Shown here one piece after another: positions 1-10,800 of a stretch of 64,000 bases of DNA. Position 1 is the stretch's first letter. Every line of letters starts with the position of its first letter. The DNA comes from Meandrina meandrites. Lineage: Eukaryota; Cnidaria; Anthozoa; Scleractinia; Meandrinidae. Below the pieces are notes generated by a model. It was not told where the DNA came from and made no database searches. It was given only the letters and a program-made list of their open reading frames with translations. The DNA is taken from the NCBI GenBank assembly GCA_963693305.1, contig OY855903.1, positions 58,775,350 through 58,839,349 of the forward strand. The letters are read 5' to 3'. The translations under genes were made by a program, and so were the position numbers.

Positions 1-1597
1 AAAGGAAATCAGAACCGTGACGGTGGTTTAAAATCTGATCTTAATTAGCATAGCTCAGTTTTTAAGATTTTATCTGTTTCGACTCTGTTTTCTCCGTAGT
101 TTTAGTTTCGATTGAGATGACATATCAAACACTCGTGACAGTGTTTTATCACATGTCCAAACACCTCGAAGTTCGTCAAAAATACTCCGCTGCGCGTCGT
201 ATTTTCAACTCTCTTCTCGGTATTTGGAAATGTAATGAACACTCTCCCTTGTGTTTAATATATTACATGAAATACGGCATGGTAATTAAGGTACCACTAC
301 AGAGACACATGGTGTCGTTTCTTGTTGTTGCTCGGCTTTGTATTTCGGTATGGCATAAGTAATTGTTAAAAATGTCTTCTACATATTCTTTATTGAATGA
401 CTGTGAAGTACAGTACCCCCGAAAAATGTGTCAATTAACACTTTGCTACATACATATATGGATAACTTGCCAAAATTTAGTCTAGCTTATTGTTGACTAG
501 GTCTAACAAACTATATCAACATTGATTTTAGCAATAACAGTGATTTCTATTGCTAATTTTCTTCGGTATACTAAGTTCGCACCTATTATTTTTTATGTGG
601 AGTAAACCCCGCCAACATTAACCTATAAAGCCTGTTAAAATGTTTCTGTCTTTCAGCTCAACTAATCTCAGACTCCACCAAAAAAATTACGTTATGTTGA
701 AACACTAATACAAGAGAAAAAAACCCTTGATCAACTTTTTTACTACTGGATTAGAAAACTTAAGACGGTTTCCGCTGAAAGTTCGACCAAAAATCTACTC
801 AAAGAACGGTAACGTTTTGTATACTATTTGAAACAACTCACTGTAATTCACTTTTATAAATGACCCCGTGGTTAAATTCCAGAGCATTCTCGAGAAACTT
901 GATGTCAAGCCTAGATCTGCCACTGCACATTGTTGTTGAGACAATTATTTGTGATATTTGGCCTCACAAAACAAATTAAAGCATGTTTTGGACTTCAATC
1001 CTAGTAAGTAAGTAAGTACTTTATTTAAACACATATCACCAATGAGCCAGGGGCTCGTTTAAAAGTGAACGTGTATTCTAAAAATTACAATGTAAAAAAT
1101 TCAAATATGATCATCTATTAAAAAAAATACAAAAATTAAGACTATAAAATTTAAAATTGAGAAACTAGACTATAAAATTTAAAAACTATGTAGACAATAA
1201 AATTTAAAAATGTAAACTATTCGACACAAAGATTACAGCAACAGTTGGCCTCGGTGGTCAGGTTAACATTGTTCAGTAAATTTTTAAAAATTCTAAGAGA
1301 GGATGCTCCTCTTATAGTCAACTTTAGAACTTAATCAACTTCTCGGACAAATTTAGACTACTTGCTCATTTCTGTGAGTAATAGTCAACTTATCTGTAGC
1401 TCATTGGCTATTTGTGCAAAGAAAACACAGCCTCATGGTCTAACTGTCAAAAAGAAAGTAATGGCAGAACCTATCAGACCCAGAATCCAGACTTCCAACT
1501 GAACAGGGCTGAGTTTCTACTATAATAAGGAAAATAAAAGGCTACTGACAACATGATAACACAAAACAATATCGTTGCTGTGGAGGTGTATGATAGC
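1..1597. other. Intergenic region 3' of the KLHL gene
   Basis: I see no convincing gene here. The open frame at 117-362 lacks any recognisable domain. The stretch around 1015-1075 (ending in a TACTTTATTTA-type motif) resembles a dispersed coral repeat. At about 1120-1215 an AT-rich motif containing TAAAATTTAAAA recurs three to four times. TTTATT at about 1019-1024 could be a distant poly(A) signal for the minus-strand KLHL gene, but it lies more than 500 nt past the stop. Confidence 0.5.
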
Positions 1598-3334
1598 TTA
1601 TGACAGAAATTTTGTGGGCAATTTTAGTAATGATGCGCTAAGGTGTGAACACTTATAGCTATCTGGAATAATGGCAACTTCATGCCATTTATTGCGTTTC
1701 ACATCAAAACAATCCACCGTTTGCATGAAGTTTTGTTCATTTTTTCCTCCAAACAAGTATATCAGGTCATCCATACTTACAATGCCACAGGCAGCACGTG
1801 GAAAACTAGGACTGGAGACCAGGCTCCACTCATTTGTTCTTGGGTCGAACATTTCACAGGAGGCTTCTGTGGTCATTGAATCTGACATGTCACTGTATCC
1901 CCCGACAACAACAATTTTCCCACTATGTGTGGCCGCAGCAGCCAGCCTGCGGGGCTTTGACATATTTGTAATCCTCCTCCATCGGTTTGTTGAGGGGTTA
2001 TAACACTCCACACTATTAAGACAAACCGTACCATTGTGACCTGCAATGACATAGATTTGTTTTTGCAGTACAACTGCACAGTGACCAGCACGTCCAGTTT
2101 TCATTGGAGCCACTTCCTTCCACTCATTAGAAACAGGATTGTAGATTTGTGCCTTTTGCATATTTTGCTCACCTCCCATGATGTACAGTACTTCATTGAA
2201 AGTGGTCACTGAACTGTTTTTATACTTGTTAGGGAAATCAATATATTGGCAATCAGTTAAACAGTTCCACTTATTTTGTTTGGGGTTAAAAGAAACTATC
2301 TTGTGATTTAAAATGTCACGTATGTATGCCACATACAAGAGTCCACCGCACACTGCAGCATCATGATTGCTGCAAGAATCAGGTATTTTGGCTAAGTTCA
2401 GCCATTTCTTAGTTGACAACACAAAACAGCTAGTGTTGTCAGATGGTTTGTTGTTCGTATTTAGTCCACCAGTGAGCACTACCACATTCTCATATTCCGC
2501 TAAGGGCAAACGAGGGGTAAGCGAAATGCCTTGGAATTGATCCGGAAAGAGAAAGTAGTCCAGTCCACTGACTACAATACTCAAGCAGCTGGGGCTTTTC
2601 TTGACAAGCTCTTCTTCTTCAAGAATCTGCCGAAGGCTGTACTTTGACATCGAAAAGAGCCTCACACATTTAAGCAACTCAGGAAGAAAACATTCTCTTG
2701 ATTCTAAGTCATGTTTGATCCATCTAATCATTGCTTTGTAAACCTCTTCTTCTTGTGGGACGTTTATTTTGTCTTCACCAAGCAGTTCTTTGACTTTCTG
2801 TAAATCGAGCGACTGGAAATCTCTAGAATTCGACACGGCCACGAAATTTTCAAGAGAATAAGCCACTGCTGCTTGCTTTAAGGACTCACAACTGTACTGG
2901 GAAGCGAAGGATTCTAAAGCCAGACAATTCGAAACATTAATGGATTCTTCCAGAAAAAGACAGGCTTTTGATTTCAAACTTGGGATTAGCAAGTAATCGG
3001 CCGCGACATACAGATCTTGTGCATTAGACGCATCGATTTTCGCTTTACCAGTGTAAATATATTGAATAACCTCGGTTAAGGCGTCACAGGTTATCTCTGT
3101 GAGCTCTATGAGGTTGTTCTCGTTTTCTTTGACTTTCAATTCACTGGTGAAGAGAGCGCGGAAGTACGGACTGCCAGCAGACAAAACACATCGATGGGCA
3201 GGGAAATCTTGGCCTTCAGCTCGGACAGTTACATCGCATAGAACGTTCGATTTCCTGAGATCATCTAACGTTTGAATCACCCCTTCTTTAAAATCCTCGT
3301 CAAACACTTGCTTTTCTTGCCCGTTCATCGCCAT
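1598..3334 (-). CDS. BTB-BACK-Kelch protein (KLHL family, probable CUL3 adaptor)
   Basis: Single-exon 578-residue protein. By family knowledge, BTB-BACK-Kelch proteins bind CUL3 through BTB and the adjoining 3-box/BACK helices, and recruit ubiquitination substrates through the Kelch propeller. Visible parts: BTB at about residues 20-130 (LCDVTVRAEGQDFPAHR, then VLSAGSPYFRALF and the IQYIYTG turn), BACK at about 135-240 (including YKAMIRWIKHD), and about six Kelch blades from 285 to 570. The blades show repeated GG pairs and W residues (LYIMGGEQ, IYVIAGHNG, IVVVGGYSD, IYLFGGKN; NEWKEV, NRWRRI, NEWSLV, NKWHEV). Length is normal for the family. The start MAMNG gives the full BTB; the second Met two codons later is an alternative. 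No introns interrupt the frame, which suggests a retrogene-like history or simple intron loss. The specific KLHL orthologue cannot be assigned by eye. Confidence 0.93.
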   Translation of the reverse strand: MAMNGQEKQVFDEDFKEGVIQTLDDLRKSNVLCDVTVRAEGQDFPAHRCVLSAGSPYFRALFTSELKVKENENNLIELTEITCDALTEVIQYIYTGKAKIDASNAQDLYVAADYLLIPSLKSKACLFLEESINVSNCLALESFASQYSCESLKQAAVAYSLENFVAVSNSRDFQSLDLQKVKELLGEDKINVPQEEEVYKAMIRWIKHDLESRECFLPELLKCVRLFSMSKYSLRQILEEEELVKKSPSCLSIVVSGLDYFLFPDQFQGISLTPRLPLAEYENVVVLTGGLNTNNKPSDNTSCFVLSTKKWLNLAKIPDSCSNHDAAVCGGLLYVAYIRDILNHKIVSFNPKQNKWNCLTDCQYIDFPNKYKNSSVTTFNEVLYIMGGEQNMQKAQIYNPVSNEWKEVAPMKTGRAGHCAVVLQKQIYVIAGHNGTVCLNSVECYNPSTNRWRRITNMSKPRRLAAAATHSGKIVVVGGYSDMSDSMTTEASCEMFDPRTNEWSLVSSPSFPRAACGIVSMDDLIYLFGGKNEQNFMQTVDCFDVKRNKWHEVAIIPDSYKCSHLSASLLKLPTKFLS

Positions 3335-3375
3335 TGTTGATCGTTGTTGCCTCTTGTCATCTTTTTCCGTGATAC

Positions 3376-3392
3376 TACGTCATGATGACGTC
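3376..3392 (-). promoter_or_regulatory. Paired CRE-like motif upstream of the KLHL gene
   Basis: TACGTCA (3376-3382) and TGACGTC (3386-3392) lie 42-58 bp upstream of the KLHL start codon in a near-palindromic arrangement. Both match the CREB/ATF core. The position near the probable transcription start supports a regulatory role. This is inference from motif and position only. Confidence 0.45.
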
Positions 3393-3399
3393 TTGAGGC

Positions 3400-4760
3400 A
3401 TGAATCATGGGAAGGTTCTCAGTCACGCCAGCCGTTTCTAGCTAGTCACGCAATCTTCCTTCTGTCTCTTTATGTGTACTCAACTCTCACATTATTGCAC
3501 TGGACATTTATATTGTACTGGCCCTGAAGAAGACTAGCTCTGCTAGTTGAAATATTTATTATTTTAAGCCAGTGAACGTTTTTTGCAGTTTTTATTATGT
3601 CTCATCCTGGCTGCGCATCAATTTTTAACTGTTTAAATTTTGTTGCAAATCTATTGTTTGCGTACTAGTACGTTATTGGTCCGTTGCTAAAACAAAGGTC
3701 GCTATCCATAGGTCTCAATTAACGTTCTGATTGATTCGGTTCGAGTAGTTGCACTGTAAAGGGGCAAATGTACTACTTGCAGAGGGGCCTAGGGGAAGGA
3801 CGCCCCACCTTAGTCCCTACCCCCTTTTCGCCCCACATCGCAGGCGAGTGTGTACTGTGACGTCCAATCAAAAACTCGAGAAATTTCGCTTATTTCTTTC
3901 CGAAAAATGCAAGTAGTACGTAGATGGAAAAACATAAACCAGACGTTTGTAACAACACTCGGAACTTTCAGGACGGTGTAGCACACAACTTTACAAGGAA
4001 ACGTTTTATGAAACTGGTCAAATACATTGAACACGTTTGAACACGGCCTCTCTTGGTTTCATGACAAATTTCAGTCATTCTTATTCCAGCTGTAAATTTT
4101 TAAGACAGGAAGGGAATAAAAGAAAGATGAGTAGAGAGAGAGTTAGGGCGAGCAGGGGCGGCGTGATTGTTTCAGGCAGTTGCTTTTTTAAATTTATTTT
4201 CGTCAAAGGGCGCCGTTCGTTTGAAGAGATCTGAATTAATGGCGAGAAACACGATAGTGCTGTGTTTACCCAAGCAAATGAATGAATAATGAGAATACTT
4301 GCACAAGAGTTTCCTACTATAACTCCCAGCGAGCGTGGCTCTAACGAGAGAACTCACGAAAACGTTCAAGAACTGAAAATTGAATTTGTCTTGAACCTGT
4401 AGGTTCAAATCCGATGAGAGCGCAGGAGAATCGCCGAGAACCAATACGAACGAAAGTCGCGGAGAGCGCACGGGAATTGCCGAGAGCGCAGGAGAGTCGG
4501 CTAGAGCGAATAGGATTCAGTCCAAACGGGAGAGATTTTTTAAAACTCTTGTCATGCGTTTGGACGGGTTTGGAGACCAAACCTTAGAATGTAATCATAG
4601 GCCAACCAGCTCATTTGTTTAGAGCATGGGGTGGAGTAATATCGACCAAAAGAAAAAAAACGTGACTCTTGTGTTGGATAAAACCTTTATTTTCGTCCAC
4701 ATTCTGCCGACATGGAAACAACAGAAGTTACAGCCTGCATTGGTTCGTAAAACGTTGTCT
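3400..4760. other. Intergenic: dispersed repeat and GC-rich minisatellite
   Basis: Between the KLHL promoter and the 3' end of the Kazal gene I see no gene. About 3510-3590 is a dispersed repeat (the stretch GGCCCTGAAGAAGACTAGCT, then CTAGTTGAAATA) that recurs inverted at about 15265-15345. About 4405-4510 holds an imperfect repeat of a GAGAGCGCAGGAGAATCGCC-like unit (three or more copies). Confidence 0.45.
4686..4691 (-). terminator. Poly(A) signal of the Kazal/ephrin-like gene
   Basis: TTTATT on the plus strand is AATAAA on the minus strand. It lies about 70 nt past the stop codon at 4762-4764. Position and exact hexamer match a cleavage/polyadenylation signal. Confidence 0.55.
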
Positions 4761-4761
4761 G

Positions 4762-4870
4762 TTATTTGTTTTCTTCAGGGTAGTCCTCAACGCGATACTC
4801 CTGGTGAAGACTTTTAAAGGATTTCTTTTCCTGGCGGCTCGGCCTCTTTCTCCTGTCAACTCTACTTCGG
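4762..4870 (-). CDS. Last coding exon: cytoplasmic tail and stop
   Basis: Acceptor TTTTCTTCAG precedes an exon entered in phase 2. It encodes SRSRVDRRKRPSRQ, then KKSFKSLHQEYRVEDYPEEN and K, and ends at TAA (4762-4764). The tail is strongly basic near the membrane, as expected for the inside face of a type I protein. No kinase or adaptor domain is seen. Confidence 0.75.
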
Positions 4871-7800
4871 CTGAAGAAAAGATTTTATGAAACGAAAAGA
4901 AAGGTTTTTTTTAGAATATTTTTCATTGCAAACACACAGTAATACAATACAGTAATGCATAAGTGTGCGATACCACAGGTATCACACACAAAAATAGACT
5001 TTGGCGAAAGCTTGTAATATAAAATAAAGCTGATCGCAGCAAAAGTGCAGCAACAACGTAAATTTGAGTCTAAATTTTAAAGAAATTTAGTGCCTTTGTC
5101 CAAGCAAATCTTCTTCGCCTGTAGCAACTGTCATAGTGGAATCTTAATACAACAAGCCAATTTGTAACGAATTCTCCGTTTTCGCACCTCTTTTTCCTCA
5201 TTTCTCCAACGACGCCTTTCAAAAAAACCAACGACGCCTTTCAGCTCGGCCATAATTACAGTTCTGTGTGTAACAGAGCCTCGCTGCACCATTTTAACGA
5301 GCACAATCCAGAATACGAACGGTACCTTTGTTTTTTAAGTTCGTCGAACTTAATGCGAAAAGAAAGCTCGACAGGAGAAATGGCCGCGTGGAATACCAAT
5401 CACCCAGATTTTGCGCGATCATTTTTTTTTACAAACGCTTTATTTCGACCAACGTGCTCGACCAACTGAGAGAAAACGAGGGAGGGATCGCTAGTAATCT
5501 ACGAACGTGTCTACGATATTTGGGTCTTGAAGATTGTGTGAGGACACAAACAACGGCCATTGTTATGAACGTCACGCAATGCAATCCTTGCGACCCAAGC
5601 AACGCTTGTGAAGAAGACAACAACGGTAACAGTTTATTTTTTGAAACTATAATCTCACCTCTTGGAAGGTTGGAACATGCACATGGCCAGAGCAATTGCT
5701 ATGCCCAGAATCCCCATAGCTCCCATGCATATAAAGAATGTTTTCAAAGAACCGGTGGACTTCTTTTCTGTACTATGTTCTGTAGTACCAGCTTTACGGA
5801 GAGGCGCTGAAATAAAAAGAAATCATGAGGGCCACCCGCTGAGGACGAGACAGGTTACTAAGCGCAAGCTGTACAAGGGTTAGCTAAATGAGTCTAGTTG
5901 AGAGCGGCGTAGCGTGCGAATACAGCCGCCTCTCATTCGCTCTCGCTACCACGTGCGAAACGCGCGTTTCGTACGTAGTAGCGGGAACGAATGAGGCGGC
6001 TGTATTCGCAGGCTAAGAGCGGCCCTAATTTTGGTTTTTTTATTTTAGGAGAACTGGAAGAGCGACTGTAATGCTCTAGGAATGTGAGGGAGAGAAGGAA
6101 CATAAGATGTTGAAATGCAATATTTGTAGCGAGTACTACTCGAGAGCGACTCTACAGCCATAGTGAAAATCCCGATTTCTTGAACGAGCTTCTTTTCCCT
6201 TGGATATTAATTCTTTGTAGTTTTGCCCCCAATTTCTCGCACCAATTTTCGTTCCTCGGGATTCGTTTTCAAAACCTTTTCACTGCTGACCAAGCTACAC
6301 ATTATGTAGTTTAACGTTCCAGGTGGAACTTGTTTAAAAAGTGGCAAACTTACAAAATCGATACAAAACAAAATCAATAAAAAACGTTTTCACATGAAAC
6401 ATCTAGAGTACTTGTATGCCTTTAAACTGTTTAGGGTATGTTGCCCACATTTTCTCTCTCATTTGAAAATAAACTGTTACAATAATTTCCATAACTGTGT
6501 ATGTGAAGTCAAAATTAATATTTTAAATTAGGGTACGCGCACTATGATCAAATTGGTATTCGGTAACTGAAAAGTGGATACACATGCCGGACAAACAAGC
6601 CAAAAGCAAGTTTTGAACTCGACTTCAATAGAATCTCGGACGTCCTGAACGGTCTGGAAATAGACTTCAGTGTTAAAGTCGGTTGCATTTGAAAATATAT
6701 AGTGGAGCTTGCCTCGGAACTGAATATTTCACAGGATGGCACACACGAGAAGTTCACCCGGGGGACTCACCCATAAAAATGACCGGGGTCCTCGTCGTAC
6801 CCTTTTAGGGTGCTTTAACATAAAATGACGGTCTCCGGAGTTTTCGAGAGTCCTTTAAGGTCATCGATTTGAAAAAATGACAAGAACAGAATTGTACTTG
6901 TTACGTTAATAACTTTTACTTCTGAGTTATTTACCTGGAAATAATCATGCCACGCCCACAAAACGATATTCTGTTACCTTTCAGGGGTGTTTTCGAAATT
7001 TTCCGACGAGTAACTCCGTCATTTTTATGGGGAGGGGGGGGGGGGGGAGGGGTTTATCGATTTTTTTCTCTCTGACTGCAAAAACTACAAATTGAATTGG
7101 TTGGGGACATAATGCTTCAGTCAATTGACTGAAACATTGTCATCGTTAAGAAGTTTGTTTCAGCACCCGCTTTATTTCATTAACCGGTCTAGTAAGCGTC
7201 AAATATCAGCGGAAAAAAATGCAGAAATTATAAGGCACATATGAGAAGAAATAAACGGGACAATATTTTGCTAAGACAAACAATTGATCCTTTTTTCCTC
7301 ATCGGGAGGACTGAAGAAGAGTCCGAGGGTGGCCTGCATGGAGAAAGGGAGAACAAAAGACACAAACAGCATGGCACGATTTTCGGGAGAGACTTTTTTC
7401 TTGACATCCTCACGGTCACGTTTCGTGCTTTCTTTGTGCGATCTTCGTTTCACGCTTTCTTCGCGCTCTCTTTGCTTTTTGCTCCTTCACCCGTCCCAAT
7501 CACGGTTTGCCGAAAAGTGCTGTAGCACAAAGCTGGTGAAATGTAATAATTAAAACCTACCTTCACATGAACCTTTTTTGACCAACTTTAATGTGGTATT
7601 GCTTTCACATGCAACCTTCTGAAGCTTACAAAAGTCGTTGTACGTCTTTCCATCTGAGCCACACACCACGTTTCCGTCATGAACGCATCCTGGACACACG
7701 CAAAGTTCAGCAGACTGACACTTAGAATAGGGTGGGCAAATCCGACTCCCACAAAGTCCTGTATGAAAGAATACAGCGTCTGAAAGAACAAAAGAAATGG

Positions 7801-10800
7801 TAAGAGGTTTCAATAGCAAATACTGTCAGGTTTTCATGTTGTCGAATAAACGAACGAAAAAGCGAGCGAAGGAAGAAAGGAAGGAAGGAATATATACTGT
7901 TTTTTTTAATTTATTTGTTTTAAGTTTCAATCTAAAATAGCAGTCTATTATTGTCGTTAAAGACGTTACGATTGGGTCACGACAAACTACGAACTACAGG
8001 CCAAAAGATGAATTTTGATTTCAGTGTTTTACTTTATAGTGAGGTTTTCTGTTTATATTTTCTGTCATCCAGTTTTGGTATCGACTTATCTTCACATATC
8101 ATAAGCAATAGAAACACTTCTATACAAGATAAATTGAATTGTCGATCAACTTTTAATCCTGGGTTAGTGTTTATCGGCTTTCGAACAATCCAGCCTTGAT
8201 GACAACACGCATAAGTAGTCCTAACTGACTACTCCCGCTGTCAATCTCATTTCGCTGCCAGTTCGCATCAAACGAGCATTCTTATACGGTATTACACTTT
8301 ATTACGCTTTCACTTATTTTTTACATTTTCACAGTACAAACAACGAACATACCTAAACATGTTCCGTGTTCCACAACCGTTATTTCTTTGTTCATCTCGC
8401 AAGCTGTTTTTTCCAGCAGACACTTGTTGTCATATATCACGTTATCCGAGCCGCAAACTTGTTTCAGTATTTTGGGACATTCCTGAACGCACTCACAGCT
8501 CTCTTCGGTTCCATTACGATTCACGCAGCGAGAATATGGAGCAGTGCATTCTCTTTCACAGGTAACTGATTCTAAAATACAAAGTCAATGACATCTTTTA
8601 AAAGTTTTGTGAAAATTAACTCGTTATACTTGGCTCAAGTATGATACGACGCATACCATGAATGAAGGTGAACAACGGTAGTTCTACCAGCTTCATTATA
8701 CAGAAGCTGTACTTAATCCTTATCGTTCTATAGGGTCACCTACACTGTGAGTAGAAGCTGTTGGCAATTTTTGTTGCTTGAAATGGCATCAGTTCTTTTG
8801 GAAACACATTGACTGACATAGCGCATGGAAATTTTAACACGACTTTATTAACTGTTCAGAACAGAACGACATACCTTGACATCTCCCGTTTTTCACAATC
8901 GTTATTCCTTCCTTCTTCTCACAAGCTGTTTTTTCCAGTAGACACTTGTTGTCATAAGTTACGTTATCCGAGCCACAAACTTGTTTAATTGTTTTGGGAC
9001 AATCTTGAATGCAGGAAGACTTGGATTCATGGATGTTAGCTTGTGATACGGAGAAAGAAAAATAGCACAGTTAAACACCACACAATTTTATCTATCTTTA
9101 GATCACAAACTTGTCTAAATAGAATCTTTTTTATAAATAGGAGTAATCGTAGATTATGTAGTGCGTTCGACATACTCGTAACTTGCTTCCGTGAAAAATG
9201 TTATTTTCCCCATGCAGGCGACGTTTCGACCGAACATCTTCGGCCTTCATCAGTTTCAAAAGTCATGAATGCGGTAACGGCGTTTTTAACGCCTCAATAA
9301 TCGGCACCTGCTACGATAGCAAACATCACAAAGCGATCGTTGCGCAAGATCGATTCACGCGAAAGACTTGCAAATGCCAAAAACGAAAGCGAGGCAAATG
9401 TGCGTCCAAACGAAATCTCGATTTTTTTTTTAGCTTCACAAGATTAGGGTTGCGTTCTCCTATCGTCTAACAAGAGAAATACCTTGACACGTTTCATTTA
9501 TCACAATAGATTCATATTTTTTTAAAACATACGACGTCTTGGGCAGGTTTACCGTCCTTCTTCAGATAGTTGCAAAATGGCGGATTGATTGCAGGAAGAC
9601 TTCCATGAGAGGTTTGAAAAGATTCAGACACTTCTAAATCAAGAGACATACCTTGACATCTCCCATTTTCCACAACAGTAATTTCTTTGTTCTTCTCGCA
9701 AGCTGTCTTCTCCAGAAGACACGTGTTGTCGTAAGTCACGTTATCCGAGCCACAAACTTCTTTTATTACTTTGGGACATCCTTGAATGCAGGAAGACTTC
9801 GGATTATGGATGGTAGCTTGTGGCATGAAGAAAATAAAATGGCACTGTTAAAACCCAACATTTGTAACCATAAATCACTAACCTATCTTAATGGAATCTT
9901 AGTAAAACAGAGACATACCTTCACAACTTCCATTTTTCGCAACCTTTATTTCTTCCTTCTTCTCGCAAGCTCTTTTTTCCAGCAGACACTTGTTGTCGTA
10001 AGTCACGTTGTCCGAGCCACAAACTTGTTTAATTACTTTGGGACATCCTTGAATGCAGAAAGACTTCCGTTCGTGATTGATAGCTTGTGGCACGGAGAAA
10101 GAAACAAATGGCGCAGTTAAATACCCAGCAATATATTGCACCCATAACTTACTCCCCTATCGCAGATTTTCTAGAACAAGGGACATACCTTGACATCTTC
10201 CAACTTTTACCACTTTTACTTCTTTGTTTTCCTCGCAAGCTGTTTTTTCCAGCAGACACTTGTTGTCATATGTGACGTTATCCGAGCCACAAACGTGCTT
10301 TATTACTTTGGGACATACTTGAACGCAGGAGGACATGGGTCCATAGGTGGAAGCTTGTGACACGAGATAAACAAAATGGCACTGTTAAACACACAACAAT
10401 TGCAACCATACTCCATTCACCTATTGAAAACCTTCTGGAACAAGAGACATACTTTCGCATTTTCCTTTTTTTACAACCGTTATTTCTTTGTTCTTCTCGC
10501 AAGCCGTTTTTTCCAGCAGACACTTGTTGTCGTAAGTCACGTTATCCGAGCCACAGACACGTTTCATAACTTTGGGACATCCCTGAGTGCAGGAAGACTT
10601 CGGTCTATGGGTGGTAGCTTGTGGCATGAAGAAGGAAAATGGCACAGATTAACATCAAACAATTGTGCCCACAAATCACTAACTTTTCAAAATGGAATCT
10701 TTTTACAAAAAGAGGCATACCTTCGCATCTTCCTTTTTTCACAACAGTAATTTCTTTTTTCTTCTCGCAAGCCGTTTTTTCCAGCAGGCACTTGTTGTCG

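Noticed and set aside
5266..5810. Plus-strand frames of 67-160 codons near 5.3-5.8 kb
   Set aside because: They overlap the membrane exon on the other strand, show no domain, and have no supporting splice context.
7026..7046. Poly-G/poly-C runs (also about 18881-18901, 20138-20153, 51122-51137) as G-quadruplex or regulatory elements
   Set aside because: Homopolymer runs of this kind are common and error-prone in assemblies; nothing ties them to function here.
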